From: Intestinimonas timonensis
Lineage (GTDB): Bacteria; Bacillota; Clostridia; Oscillospirales; Oscillospiraceae
DNA length: 64,000 nt
Assembly (NCBI RefSeq): GCF_900626145.1
Contig: NZ_LR130817.1
Span: 646,697 to 710,696 of the forward strand
Direction: 5' to 3'
Every line of letters starts with the position of its first letter. Positions within the stretch are counted from its first letter, which is position 1. The notes beneath the pieces were generated by a model. It was not told the origin of the DNA. It was given only the letters and a program-made list of their open reading frames with translations, and searched no databases. The position numbers and the translations under genes were made by a program. Positions 34,088 to 42,357 of the stretch are shown one piece after another.

Positions 34088-34155
34088 CCCGATCATTCCT
34101 TTCTATGGTCCCGTTTTTTGCGGATAAGTCACTATATGCGCCGGGAAAGCCGGAA

Positions 34156-34184
34156 TTGACAGGAATGGCCCGGCAACCTATAAT
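34156..34184 (+). promoter_or_regulatory. Consensus sigma-A promoter before the DUF951 gene
   Basis: Perfect TTGACA (34156-34161), 17-bp spacer and TATAAT (34179-34184), 37 bp before ATG 34221. Probably drives the DUF951-hisC-radical SAM unit. Confidence 0.85.
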
Positions 34185-34220
34185 AAAATAATTGTAATCT
34201 GCGAGAAGGAGGCGCCCACC

Positions 34221-34412
34221 ATGGATGTGCGTCTGGGTGATGTTTTGGAGATGAAAAAGCCCCACCCCTGCGGCAGCAAGGAGTGGCTGGTGCTACGGGT
34301 GGGGATGGATTTCCGGCTCCGCTGCCAGGGCTGCGGCCACGAGGTCATGCTGCCCCGGAGCAAGGCGGAGAAGAACATCAAAAAGATCCTGCGGGAGGAG
34401 GAGCAGCCGTGA
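34221..34412 (+). CDS. DUF951 family protein
   Basis: A 63-residue small protein with the family pattern LGDVLEMKKPHPCG, RVGMDFRLRCQGCGHEVMLPRSK. Cys17 and the CQGCGH pair could bind metal. The family is nearly universal in Firmicutes and has no settled function. It overlaps the next gene by 4 bases. Confidence 0.9.
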   Translation: MDVRLGDVLEMKKPHPCGSKEWLVLRVGMDFRLRCQGCGHEVMLPRSKAEKNIKKILREEEQP

Positions 34413-35473
34413 AGAAATACTGGAGCCGCCGGATCCGGGATATGGTCCCCTATGTACCGGGGGAGCAGCCCAAGGACCGGGTCTTTATCAAGCTCAACAC
34501 CAATGAGAATCCCTATCCACCGTCCCCCAAGGCTTTGGAAGCCCTGCGGGAGGCAGCGGACGACCGGCTGCGGCTCTACCCTGACCCGGAGTGCGCCGCC
34601 CTCCGAGCCGCCATCGCCGCCGCTCATGGCCTCTCCCCGGAGCAGGTCTTTGCCGGCAACGGCTCCGACGAGGTGCTGGCCTTCTGTTTCCAGGCCTTCT
34701 TTGACCCCGACCGGCCGGTGTGCTTTGCCGACATCACCTACACCTTCTACGCCGTCTATGCCGAATATTTCGGCCTCACCCCCCGGCTCATCCCTCTGGG
34801 GGAGGACTTCTCCCTGCCGGTGACTGCCTTCTGTGCCGGGGACAGCGGCGGTGTGGTGGTGGCCACCCCAAACGCCCCCACGGGCCTGGAGGTGCCTCGG
34901 GCGGATCTGATCCGCATTCTGGAGTCCAACCCCCAGGCGGTGGTCCTGGTGGACGAGGCGTACATCGATTTCGGCGGTACCTCCGCCGACAACCTTGTGG
35001 ACCAGTACGACAATCTGGTGGTGGTCCGCACCCTCTCCAAGGGACACGGTCTGGCCGGCATGCGAGTGGGCTACGCCCTGGGCCACCCCGACCTGATGGC
35101 CGCCCTCCAGTGTGTCCGGGATTCCATCAATTCCTACACCGTGGACCGGGCGGCACAGGCGGCTGCGGCAGCTTCCATCGCCGACACGGCCTATTTTGAA
35201 GCTCAGGCGGCCAAGGTATCCGCTACCCGGGACCGGGCGGCGGCGCAGCTGCGGGCGCTGGGCTTTGACGTCACCGATTCCAAGGCAAACTTCCTGTTTG
35301 CCCATCACCCCAAAGTTGCCGCCAAGACCCTGCTGGATGGCCTGCGGGAGCGGGGTGTTCTGGTGCGCTGGTTTGACCGGCCCAGGATCTCCGACCATCT
35401 TCGCATCAGCGTGGGCACGGATGCGGAGATGGATGCCCTTTATGACGCCCTAAAAGAATTGACGGAGGAATAA
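34409..35473 (+). CDS. hisC: Histidinol-phosphate aminotransferase family protein
   Basis: PLP fold-type I aminotransferase of 354 residues that would convert imidazole-acetol phosphate and glutamate to histidinol phosphate. Motifs: LNTNENPYPPSPKA (about 29-42), NGSDEVLAFCFQAF, ATPNAPTG, LVDEAYIDFGG, and the PLP Lys in TLSKGHGLAGMRVGYA. The GTG start overlaps the DUF951 stop and has a GGGAGGAGGAG site. No other his genes are adjacent, so an aromatic-amino-acid or other aminotransferase role is also possible. Confidence 0.88.
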   Translation: MKKYWSRRIRDMVPYVPGEQPKDRVFIKLNTNENPYPPSPKALEALREAADDRLRLYPDPECAALRAAIAAAHGLSPEQVFAGNGSDEVLAFCFQAFFDPDRPVCFADITYTFYAVYAEYFGLTPRLIPLGEDFSLPVTAFCAGDSGGVVVATPNAPTGLEVPRADLIRILESNPQAVVLVDEAYIDFGGTSADNLVDQYDNLVVVRTLSKGHGLAGMRVGYALGHPDLMAALQCVRDSINSYTVDRAAQAAAAASIADTAYFEAQAAKVSATRDRAAAQLRALGFDVTDSKANFLFAHHPKVAAKTLLDGLRERGVLVRWFDRPRISDHLRISVGTDAEMDALYDALKELTEE

Positions 35474-35475
35474 TT

Positions 35476-36345
35476 GTGAGATACGAAGGCGATATTTACC
35501 GGCCGCCGGGAGAATGGAAGAGCTACCTTCTCCAGGCCACAGTGGGCTGTTCCAACAACACCTGTACCTTCTGCAACATGTACCGGGACAAGCGGTTCCA
35601 CATCCGGCCGATGGCCGATATTCTGGAGGATATCCGCATGGCCAAGGCCTATTATGGAGATGTGCGGCGGGTCTTCCTCTGCGATGGCGACGCTATCATC
35701 ATGCGCACCAATGATCTGATCACCATTCTGGATACGCTTTATGACACTTTCCCCTCTCTGGAGAAGGTGACCACCTATGCTGGTCCCCGGAGCACCCTCA
35801 CCAAAACCCCGGAGGAGCTGAAGCTCCTGCGGGAGCACGGCTTGGCCCGGGCCTACCTGGGGGTGGAGACGGGGAGCGACGAGCTCCTGCGGAAGGTGAA
35901 AAAGGGCGTGGGCGCCCAGCAGATGCTGGAGGCGGGGGTCCGGCTCCGGGAGGCGGGCATGGACCTGTGGGTCATGATCCTGCTGGGGCTGGGCGGCCGG
36001 GAAGGCAGCGAACAGCACATCCTGGACACCGCCGCCATGATGAACGAGATGAAGCCCCGGCACCTCTCCGCCCTCACCCTGACCCTCTACCCGGGTACCG
36101 AGCTCTATGCTGACTACCGGGCGGGAAAGTTCAAGCCCATCACCCCCATGGACAGCCTGCGTGAGGCCAGGCTCCTCATCGAAAAGCTGGAAGTGGACCC
36201 CCTGCATTTCACCTGTGACCACGCCTCCAACTACGTGCCCCTGAAAGGGAGCCTGCCGGAGGATAAGGAACAATTCCTGGCCCGGCTGGACCTGGCCCTG
36301 GAGAGCGGTGCCGGCATGCGTCCCGAGTGGAGCCGGGGCTTTTGA
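35476..36345 (+). CDS. Radical SAM protein
   Basis: A 289-residue radical SAM enzyme with the cluster cysteines Cys25, Cys30 and Cys33 (CSNNTCTFC, CX4CX2C spacing), followed by the Elp3/MiaB-like barrel (GDAIIMRTNDLITIL, LGVETGSDELLRKVKKG, MILLGLGGREGSEQHILDT). It starts at GTG two bases after the hisC stop, with GGAGGA upstream. There is no cobalamin-binding or SPASM domain. The reaction is unknown. Confidence 0.88.
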   Translation: MRYEGDIYRPPGEWKSYLLQATVGCSNNTCTFCNMYRDKRFHIRPMADILEDIRMAKAYYGDVRRVFLCDGDAIIMRTNDLITILDTLYDTFPSLEKVTTYAGPRSTLTKTPEELKLLREHGLARAYLGVETGSDELLRKVKKGVGAQQMLEAGVRLREAGMDLWVMILLGLGGREGSEQHILDTAAMMNEMKPRHLSALTLTLYPGTELYADYRAGKFKPITPMDSLREARLLIEKLEVDPLHFTCDHASNYVPLKGSLPEDKEQFLARLDLALESGAGMRPEWSRGF

Positions 36346-36364
36346 GACCTGGGGAAAGTATTCC

Positions 36365-36393
36365 TTTACTTCCTGCTGTAAAGTTGCTATAAT
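36365..36393 (+). promoter_or_regulatory. Promoter of the cobalamin super-operon
   Basis: TTTACT (36365-36370), 17-bp spacer, consensus TATAAT (36388-36393), about 60 bp before the riboswitch core. Together with the riboswitch it accounts for the 351-bp gap before cbiD. Confidence 0.7.
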
Positions 36394-36454
36394 ATATCTG
36401 TTAGGCCGACTCATTGAAAGAGCGGCCTTCCCACAATTTGATATTCATCCGCAC

Positions 36455-36615
36455 AGGTGCAGCGACGCAGCTGCTGAAAAGGGAAGTCCGGTGCAAATCC
36501 GGCGCAGTCTTACCTCTACTGTGAGCGCGGACGAGGGCGTGAACCACCCATTGGCCCAAGGGGCTGAGAAGGGACGCCTGAGGAGGAAGCGTGAGCCAGG
36601 AGACCTGCCGTGCGG
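36455..36615 (+). ncRNA. Cobalamin riboswitch 1
   Basis: Aptamer core with the conserved blocks ACAGGTGC (P1/P2 start), GGGAAGTCCGGTGCAAATCC, CTACTGTGA and the closing GAGCCAGGAGACCTGCC. The usual GCCACTG box is replaced by a GGCCCAAGGGGCTGAGAAGG form. It precedes a terminator hairpin and cbiD, and should shut the pathway off when B12 is abundant. Confidence 0.93.
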
Positions 36616-36663
36616 AGCGATCGTGTTGCTCTTAGGTGGAGAGGACCAGACCAGTGCCGTTGA

Positions 36664-36696
36664 CGGGCCCTTTCCATATAGGAGAGGGCTCGTTTT
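36664..36696 (+). terminator. Terminator / expression platform of riboswitch 1
   Basis: A 12-bp stem CGGGCCCTTTCC / GGAGAGGGCTCG (two G-T pairs) with an ATATA loop and TTTT at 36693-36696, ending one base before the ATG of cbiD. Its right arm contains GGAGAGGG, a possible ribosome site for that ATG, so one hairpin could act on both transcription and translation. Confidence 0.8.
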
Positions 36697-37869
36697 ATGT
36701 CTCAAAAGCCCCAGGAGGTGGATGATTTGAGCGATTTCGAACACTATATCTCCGTGGGGCGGGAGCGGCTTCGGTGCGGCTATACCACCGGTACCTGCGC
36801 GGCGGCGGCAGCCAGAGGGGCGGCGGAGCTCCTCCTCAGCGGCCAGCTCCCTCCGGCGGTGCGTATCGACACCCCAGCGGGCATTTCGGTGGAGGTCGAG
36901 CTGCTGGAGCCGTCCTCCGGCACGGATTGGGCCTCCTGCGCCGTCCGGAAGGACGGGGGAGACGACCCCGACGCCACCCACGGCACCCTCATCTTCGCCC
37001 GGGTGGAGCGGAGCGCCACCCAAGGTATTACCATTGACGGCGGGGAAGGGGTGGGCCGGGTCACCAGGCCCGGTCTGGACCAGCCCGTGGGGGCTGCCGC
37101 CATCAACCATGTCCCCCGGCAGATGATCGAACAGCAGGTGTCTGCTGCCATGGCGGCTCACGGCAGTGATGGCGGTCTGAAGGTGGTGATCTCCGCCCCC
37201 GAGGGGGAGCGGCTGGCCCAAAAGACCTTCAATCCCCGGCTGGGCATCGTGGGGGGTATCTCCATCCTGGGCACCTCCGGCATCGTCCGGCCCATGAGCG
37301 AGGCCGCCCTCATCGACTCCCTCCGGCTGGAGCAGGACATGCTGGCTGCTGCCGGGGCGACGGACATTGTAGTCACCCCCGGCAATTACGGGGAAACCTT
37401 CGCCCGGGAGGTGCTGGGCCTGGGGCTGGGCCGCTGGTGTACCTGCTCCAACTACATCGGCGAGGCTATCGACCACGCCGCCGGACTGGGCTTCCGCAGC
37501 CTGCTGCTGGTGGGCCACGTGGGCAAGCTGTGCAAGGTGGCCGCCGGAGTGATGAACACCCACTCCCGGGTGGCCGACGGCCGGCGGGAGACCTTGTGTA
37601 CCCACGCCGCCCTGTGCGGTGGGGACCGGGCCACGGTGGAGACCCTCTACCGCACCATCACCACCGACGACGCCGTGGCCATTCTGGACGGGGCTGGACT
37701 GCGGGAGGCGGTCATGGCCTCCCTGACCCAGGCCCTGGACGAACAACTCAAACGCCGGGCGGGGGCGAAGATGGCCATTGAGGCCATCTTCTTCTCCAAC
37801 CGCTATGGAATTCTGGGAAAGACGGCAGGAGCCGACCGGCTGGCCGCCCTCCACCCCATCTCATCGTGA
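36697..37869 (+). CDS. cbiD: Cobalt-precorrin-5B C1-methyltransferase
   Basis: Methylates C1 of cobalt-precorrin-5B with SAM in the anaerobic corrin pathway. 390 residues, with CGYTTGTCAAAAA near the N-terminus, GVGRVTRPGLDQPVGAAAIN, GTSGIVRPMSEAALIDSL and the VTPGNYGE motif. ATG 36697 directly follows the terminator T-run; TTG 36727 with an AGGAGGTG site at 36713-36720 is a good alternative start (380 residues). CbiD marks the oxygen-independent route. Confidence 0.95.
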   Translation: MSQKPQEVDDLSDFEHYISVGRERLRCGYTTGTCAAAAARGAAELLLSGQLPPAVRIDTPAGISVEVELLEPSSGTDWASCAVRKDGGDDPDATHGTLIFARVERSATQGITIDGGEGVGRVTRPGLDQPVGAAAINHVPRQMIEQQVSAAMAAHGSDGGLKVVISAPEGERLAQKTFNPRLGIVGGISILGTSGIVRPMSEAALIDSLRLEQDMLAAAGATDIVVTPGNYGETFAREVLGLGLGRWCTCSNYIGEAIDHAAGLGFRSLLLVGHVGKLCKVAAGVMNTHSRVADGRRETLCTHAALCGGDRATVETLYRTITTDDAVAILDGAGLREAVMASLTQALDEQLKRRAGAKMAIEAIFFSNRYGILGKTAGADRLAALHPISS

Positions 37870-37884
37870 AAGGAAGTTGTGACC

Positions 37885-38640
37885 ATGATCCACTTCATCG
37901 GCGCAGGCCCAGGAGCCGCCGACCTCATCACCGTCCGGGGAGCCAAGCTCCTGGGGGAGGCCGACGTCATCATCTACGCCGGGAGCCTGGTGAACCCCGC
38001 CCTGCTGGACTATAAGAAGGAGAGCTGCATCGTCTACGACAGCGCCTCCATGACCCTGGAGGCCGTCATCGACGTCATGAAGGACGCTGAGGCCAAGGGC
38101 TGGAACACCGTCCGCCTCCACACCGGCGACCCCTCCCTCTACGGCGCCATCCGGGAGCAGATGGACCTGCTGGACGAGCTGGGCCTCTCTTACGACGTGA
38201 CTCCCGGCGTCTCCTCCTTCTCCGGAGCCGCTGCCGCCCTGGAGGCCGAGTACACCCTCCCCGACGTGTCCCAGAGCGTCATCATCACCCGCATGGCGGG
38301 CCGCACTCCGGTGCCCGAGGGGGAGAAGCTCTCCAAAATGGCCTCCCACGGCTGCACCATGGTCCTCTTCCTCTCCACCGGCCTGTTGGAGGAGGTGGAG
38401 AAGGAGCTGATGGAAGGCGGCTACGCCCCCGACACTCCCGCTGCCATCGTCTACAAGGCCACCTGGCCGGAGCAGGCGGTCTACCGCTGCACCGTGTCCA
38501 CCCTGGCTGCTACTGCAAAGGAGCACAACGTCACCAAGACCGCCCTCATCACTGTGGGCGGCTTCCTGGGGGACAAGTACGACCGCTCCAAGCTCTATGA
38601 TCCTACCTTTACCCACGGCTACCGAGAGGCCAGCAAGTGA
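37885..38640 (+). CDS. cobM: Cobalt-precorrin-4 C11-methyltransferase
   Basis: SAM-dependent corrin methyltransferase (CbiF/CobM), 251 residues: IGAGPGAADLITVRGAKLL at the N-terminus, VIIYAGSLVNPALL, LHTGDPSLYGAIREQM, VTPGVSSFSGAAA and SQSVIITRMAGRTPVPE, the last of which is typical of C11 methylases. ATG 37885 is preferred over GTG 37879 because of the AAAGGAAG spacing. Overlaps cbiG by 4 bases. Confidence 0.96.
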   Translation: MIHFIGAGPGAADLITVRGAKLLGEADVIIYAGSLVNPALLDYKKESCIVYDSASMTLEAVIDVMKDAEAKGWNTVRLHTGDPSLYGAIREQMDLLDELGLSYDVTPGVSSFSGAAAALEAEYTLPDVSQSVIITRMAGRTPVPEGEKLSKMASHGCTMVLFLSTGLLEEVEKELMEGGYAPDTPAAIVYKATWPEQAVYRCTVSTLAATAKEHNVTKTALITVGGFLGDKYDRSKLYDPTFTHGYREASK

Positions 38641-39677
38641 GGATCGCCCTCACCGCCTTTACCCGCCGGGGGACCGGACTGGCTGGAAAGCTGTCCCATG
38701 ATCTGGCGGAGATCGGCCACAGCTGCGCCCTGGCGGTGCCGGAGCGGCTGTCGCCGGAGACGGGGCTCCCCGGCTACGGGAGCCTGGGGGAGTGGGCCGG
38801 GGAACGGTTCGCCGACACCGACGCCCTCCTCTTCGTAGGGGCTAGTGGTATTGCCGTCCGGGCCATCGCCCCCTATGTGAAGGATAAATTTACCGACCCC
38901 GCCGTGGTGTCGGTGGACGAGGCGGGACGCTTTGTTGTGCCCCTCCTCTCCGGCCACGTGGGGGGTGCCAATGACCTGGCCCGGCTGGTGGCCCGGCTCA
39001 TTGGCGGCACGGCGGTGGTGTCCACCGCCACCGATGTGAACGGCCGCTTCGCCGTGGACCAGTGGGCTAGGGAGCAAGGATTTTTCCTTGACGGTCGTGA
39101 GGGGGCCAAGCGGGTGTCCGCCGCCCTGCTTGCAGGGGTTTCCGTAGGGCTGTCAAGTGATTTTCCTGTCCAGGGAGGGCTGCCTCAAGGAGTGGTGGAG
39201 GGACCGGCGGAGGCCGGCATCGCCCTCACCCTGGACCCGGAAAAGGAACCCTTTTCCCACACCGTCCGCCTCATCCCGCCGGTGCTCCACCTGGGCATCG
39301 GCTGCCGCCGGGGGACGGCGGCGGAGACCATCGCGGCGGCGGTGGAGCGAGTCTTTGCTGACCACCACCTCTCCCTCAAGGGGGTGGATGCCGTGTGCTC
39401 CATCGACCTCAAGAAGGATGAGCCCGGCCTGCTGGCCTTCAGCCAGAGTCTGGGACTCCCCCTCACCACCTACTCGGCCGAGGAGCTCTCGGCGGTGCCG
39501 GGGGATTTCACCCCATCCCCCTTTGTGAAGGGGGTCACCGGGGTGGACAACGTGTGTGAGCGCGCCGCCGTCCGGCGGGGCGGCACCCTGATCGTACCAA
39601 AACAGGCGGGTGAGGGGGTCACCGTGGCGGTGAGCCAGGTCCCCATTACCATCCGCTTTTCTGAAAAAGGAGATTGA
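38637..39677 (+). CDS. cbiG: Cobalt-precorrin-5A hydrolase
   Basis: Opens the delta-lactone ring and releases acetaldehyde from cobalt-precorrin-5A. 346 residues: N-terminal domain (LFVGASGIAVRAIAPYVKDK, VPLLSGHVGGANDLARLVA), a variable middle, and the C-terminal CbiG domain (LGIGCRRGTAAETI, CSIDLKKDEPGLLAFSQ). GTG start overlapping the cobM stop. With CbiD it identifies the anaerobic pathway. Confidence 0.95.
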   Translation: MRIALTAFTRRGTGLAGKLSHDLAEIGHSCALAVPERLSPETGLPGYGSLGEWAGERFADTDALLFVGASGIAVRAIAPYVKDKFTDPAVVSVDEAGRFVVPLLSGHVGGANDLARLVARLIGGTAVVSTATDVNGRFAVDQWAREQGFFLDGREGAKRVSAALLAGVSVGLSSDFPVQGGLPQGVVEGPAEAGIALTLDPEKEPFSHTVRLIPPVLHLGIGCRRGTAAETIAAAVERVFADHHLSLKGVDAVCSIDLKKDEPGLLAFSQSLGLPLTTYSAEELSAVPGDFTPSPFVKGVTGVDNVCERAAVRRGGTLIVPKQAGEGVTVAVSQVPITIRFSEKGD

Positions 39678-39680
39678 TTC

Positions 39681-40418
39681 ATGCGAGTGACAGTCGTGGG
39701 CCTGGGGCCCGGCGCAGGCCGGGACCTGACGGGCCGTGCCCGGGAGGCTCTGGAGCGGGCCGACCTCATCGTGGGCTATACCGCCTATATCGCCCTCATC
39801 CGCGAGGAGTTCCCCGAGAAAGAGATGATGTCCACCGGTATGCGCCGGGAGGTGGACCGCTGCCGTGCGGCGGTGGAGGCGGCGGCGTCCGGCCGGGATG
39901 TGGCCATGGTGTGCTCCGGCGACTCCGGCATCTACGGCATGGCGGGCCTCATCTATGAGGTGGCCCAGGAGTATCCCCCCATCGAGATCGAGGTGGTGCC
40001 CGGCATCACCGCCGCCTGTGGCGGCGCCGCCGTGCTGGGCGCCCCGCTGACCCATGACTTTGCCGTGGTCTCCCTCTCCGATTTGCTGACCCCCTGGGAC
40101 AAGATCGCCCTGCGGCTGGAGTGCGCCGCCAGGGGCGACTTCGTCCTGTGCCTCTACAATCCCGCCAGCCACAGCCGCCCCGACCATCTGAAGCGGGCCT
40201 GCGACATCCTGATGGCGGCGGGGAAGTCCCCGGACACCATCTGCGGCTATGTGCAGAACATCGGCCGGGAGGGGGAGCGAGGGACCATCACCACCCTGGG
40301 CGCTCTGCGGGACACCCAGGTGGACATGTTCACCACCGTTTTCATCGGCAGCAGCCAGACCAAGCTGCTGGGCGGCAAAATGGTGACCCCCAGAGGCTAC
40401 CTCCAGCGGGAGGGCTGA
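39681..40418 (+). CDS. cobJ: Cobalt-precorrin-3 (precorrin-3B) C17-methyltransferase
   Basis: CbiH/CobJ, 245 residues, which methylates C17 and contracts the ring. Motifs: VVGLGPGAGRDLTGRAREAL, DLIVGYTAYIALI, VCSGDSGIYGMAGL, VVPGITAACGGAAVLGAPL and the LYNPASHSRPDHLKRACDIL segment. Short form, with no C-terminal extension. ATG 39681 follows AAAGGAG. Confidence 0.96.
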   Translation: MRVTVVGLGPGAGRDLTGRAREALERADLIVGYTAYIALIREEFPEKEMMSTGMRREVDRCRAAVEAAASGRDVAMVCSGDSGIYGMAGLIYEVAQEYPPIEIEVVPGITAACGGAAVLGAPLTHDFAVVSLSDLLTPWDKIALRLECAARGDFVLCLYNPASHSRPDHLKRACDILMAAGKSPDTICGYVQNIGREGERGTITTLGALRDTQVDMFTTVFIGSSQTKLLGGKMVTPRGYLQREG

Positions 40419-40420
40419 GG

Positions 40421-41161
40421 ATGAAGGTCCTGCTCTTCGGCGGCACCGGCGAGGGCCGGGCGCTGGCCGAGTGGATGCTCGCCCGGGGGCTGGACGCCAC
40501 GGTGTGCGTGGCCACCGAGTACGGCGAGACCCTTTTGCCGGAGGGGGTGAAGGTCCACGTGGGGCGGCTGGACGCCGGTGAGATGGCGGCCCTGATGGCC
40601 GACGGCTACACCCTGGTCATCGATGCCACCCACCCCTACGCCGTGGAGGTCACGGAGAACATCCGGGCGGCCTCGGAGCGGACGGGGCTGCCTTACCTGC
40701 GGCTGCTGCGGCAGTCCGACGGGGAGGACCTGTGCCACAAGGCGGAAAACATGGCCGCGGCGGCGGAGATGCTGGAACGGCTGCCGGGAAACGTGCTCCT
40801 CACCACAGGGAGCAAGGAGCTGGACCACTTTGCCCGGCCGGGCCTCCGGGAGCGCTGCTTTCCCCGGGTGCTGCCCATGGCGGACTCCCTGGAGCGGTGC
40901 CTGGCGCTTGGCTTTCCGCCCAGGAACATCATCTGCATGCAGGGGCCCTTCACCAGGGAGATGAATATGGCCACCCTGCATCAGTTCCACATCGATACCC
41001 TGGTGACCAAGGACACCGGGGGCTACGGCGGCTTCCGGGCCAAGGCGGAGGCCGCCAAAGAGGCGGGCTGTGTCCTCCTGGTGGTGGAGCGGCCCCGGAA
41101 CGAGACGGGGCTCACCTTGGAAGAGATCCAGCGTCGGCTGTTGGGGGAGGAAGCGGTATGA
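40421..41161 (+). CDS. cobK: Cobalt-precorrin-6A reductase
   Basis: CbiJ/CobK NAD(P)H-dependent reductase, 246 residues: LLFGGTGEGRALAEWM at the N-terminus, VIDATHPYAVEVTENI, RLLRQSD, LLTTGSKELDHFA, MQGPFTREMN and the C-terminal VTKDTGGYGGFRAKAEAA with VERP. ATG 40421 lies two bases after the cobJ stop. It is translated in a different frame from several long spurious frames here. Confidence 0.96.
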   Translation: MKVLLFGGTGEGRALAEWMLARGLDATVCVATEYGETLLPEGVKVHVGRLDAGEMAALMADGYTLVIDATHPYAVEVTENIRAASERTGLPYLRLLRQSDGEDLCHKAENMAAAAEMLERLPGNVLLTTGSKELDHFARPGLRERCFPRVLPMADSLERCLALGFPPRNIICMQGPFTREMNMATLHQFHIDTLVTKDTGGYGGFRAKAEAAKEAGCVLLVVERPRNETGLTLEEIQRRLLGEEAV

Positions 41162-42357
41162 AGATCTATCTCATCGGCGTGGGCATGGGCAACCCGGACA
41201 CCCTGACCCTGGCGGCCCGGAAGGCCATCGACGCCTGTCCGGTGCTCATCGGCGCGCCCCGTCTCCTGGAGCCCTGGGGAGAGGGCCACACCTGCGTGCC
41301 CCTCATCGCCGCCGACGACATCGCCCGCCGCATCGGGGAGGAGCGGGAGAACGTGGCCGTCCTCCTCTCCGGCGACACCGGCTTTTACAGCGGGGCCAAA
41401 AAGCTCTGGAAGCTGCTGGAGGGCCGTGAGGTGGAGACCATCCCCGGCATCTCCTCCCTCTCCTACTTCTGCGCCCGGCTATGTACCACCTGGCAGGACG
41501 CCCACATCGTCAGCGCCCACGGCCGCAGCCACAACGCCGTGGGGGAGATCCAGAGAAATGCCAAGACCTTCGCCCTCACCGGCGGAGCCACCAAGGCGGA
41601 GGATATCTGTAAGGAGCTGACCCGCCGTGGCCTGGGCGAGATCCGGGTGGCGGTGGGGGAGCGGCTGAGCTACCCCGATGAGCGCATCGTCACCGGCACT
41701 GCGGCAGAGCTGGCGGAGGAGACCTTTGCCGACCTCTCCGTGCTGCTGGCGGAGAACCCCGAGCCGGTGGGCCGGCCCTGGAACAGCCCCGGCCTTCCCG
41801 ACGAGGTCTTCCAGCGGGGAGCCGTTCCCATGACCAAGGAGGAGGTCCGGGCTATCTCCGTGTGTAAGCTGCGGCTCCAGCCCCACCACGTGGTGTGGGA
41901 CGTGGGAGCGGGCACCGGCTCGGTCTCTCTGGAGTGCGCCCTGGCCTGTCCCGCCGGACAGGTCTTTGCCATTGAGAAAAACCCCGAGGCGGTGGCCCTC
42001 CTGGAGGAGAACAAGGCCCGCCTGGGGGCGTCCAACCTCACCGTCGTCTCCGGCACCGCGCCGGAGGCCCTGGAGGGCCTGCCTGTCCCCGACCGGGTCT
42101 TCCTGGGCGGGACCTCAGGGAACATGGACGACATTCTGATGATGATATTCGACAAAAATCCTGCCGCCCGGGTGGTGTGCACCGCCGTCACCCTGGAGAC
42201 GGTGGGGGAGGCCGCCCGGCTCTTCGCCCCTCTGGCGGAGGCAGATATGGTGCAGCTGTCGGTGACCCGGACCCGAAAGGCGGGGCGGTATCACCTGATG
42301 GACGCCCAGAACCCGGTGTGGATCTTCAGCGGGGAGGGGAAGGGCCATGACGCGTAA
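41158..42357 (+). CDS. cbiET: Precorrin-6Y C5,15-methyltransferase and decarboxylase, CbiE-CbiT fusion
   Basis: A 399-residue fusion. N-terminal CbiE (about 1-205; YLIGVGMGNPDTLT, LLSGDTGFYSGAKKLW, IPGISSLSYFCARLC) methylates C5. C-terminal CbiT (about 215-399; DVGAGTGSVSLECALACP as the SAM loop, FAIEKNPEAVALLEEN, FLGGTSGNMDDIL) methylates C15 and decarboxylates. Equivalent to aerobic CobL. ATG 41158 overlaps cobK by 4 bases. Confidence 0.96.
   Translation: MKIYLIGVGMGNPDTLTLAARKAIDACPVLIGAPRLLEPWGEGHTCVPLIAADDIARRIGEERENVAVLLSGDTGFYSGAKKLWKLLEGREVETIPGISSLSYFCARLCTTWQDAHIVSAHGRSHNAVGEIQRNAKTFALTGGATKAEDICKELTRRGLGEIRVAVGERLSYPDERIVTGTAAELAEETFADLSVLLAENPEPVGRPWNSPGLPDEVFQRGAVPMTKEEVRAISVCKLRLQPHHVVWDVGAGTGSVSLECALACPAGQVFAIEKNPEAVALLEENKARLGASNLTVVSGTAPEALEGLPVPDRVFLGGTSGNMDDILMMIFDKNPAARVVCTAVTLETVGEAARLFAPLAEADMVQLSVTRTRKAGRYHLMDAQNPVWIFSGEGKGHDA

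Noticed and set aside
33078..34265. Upstream 396-codon extension of rarA
   Set aside because: It overlaps the S1-domain gene in another frame and is Gly/Arg/Pro-rich; rarA homology and a GGGAGGT site begin at 33077.
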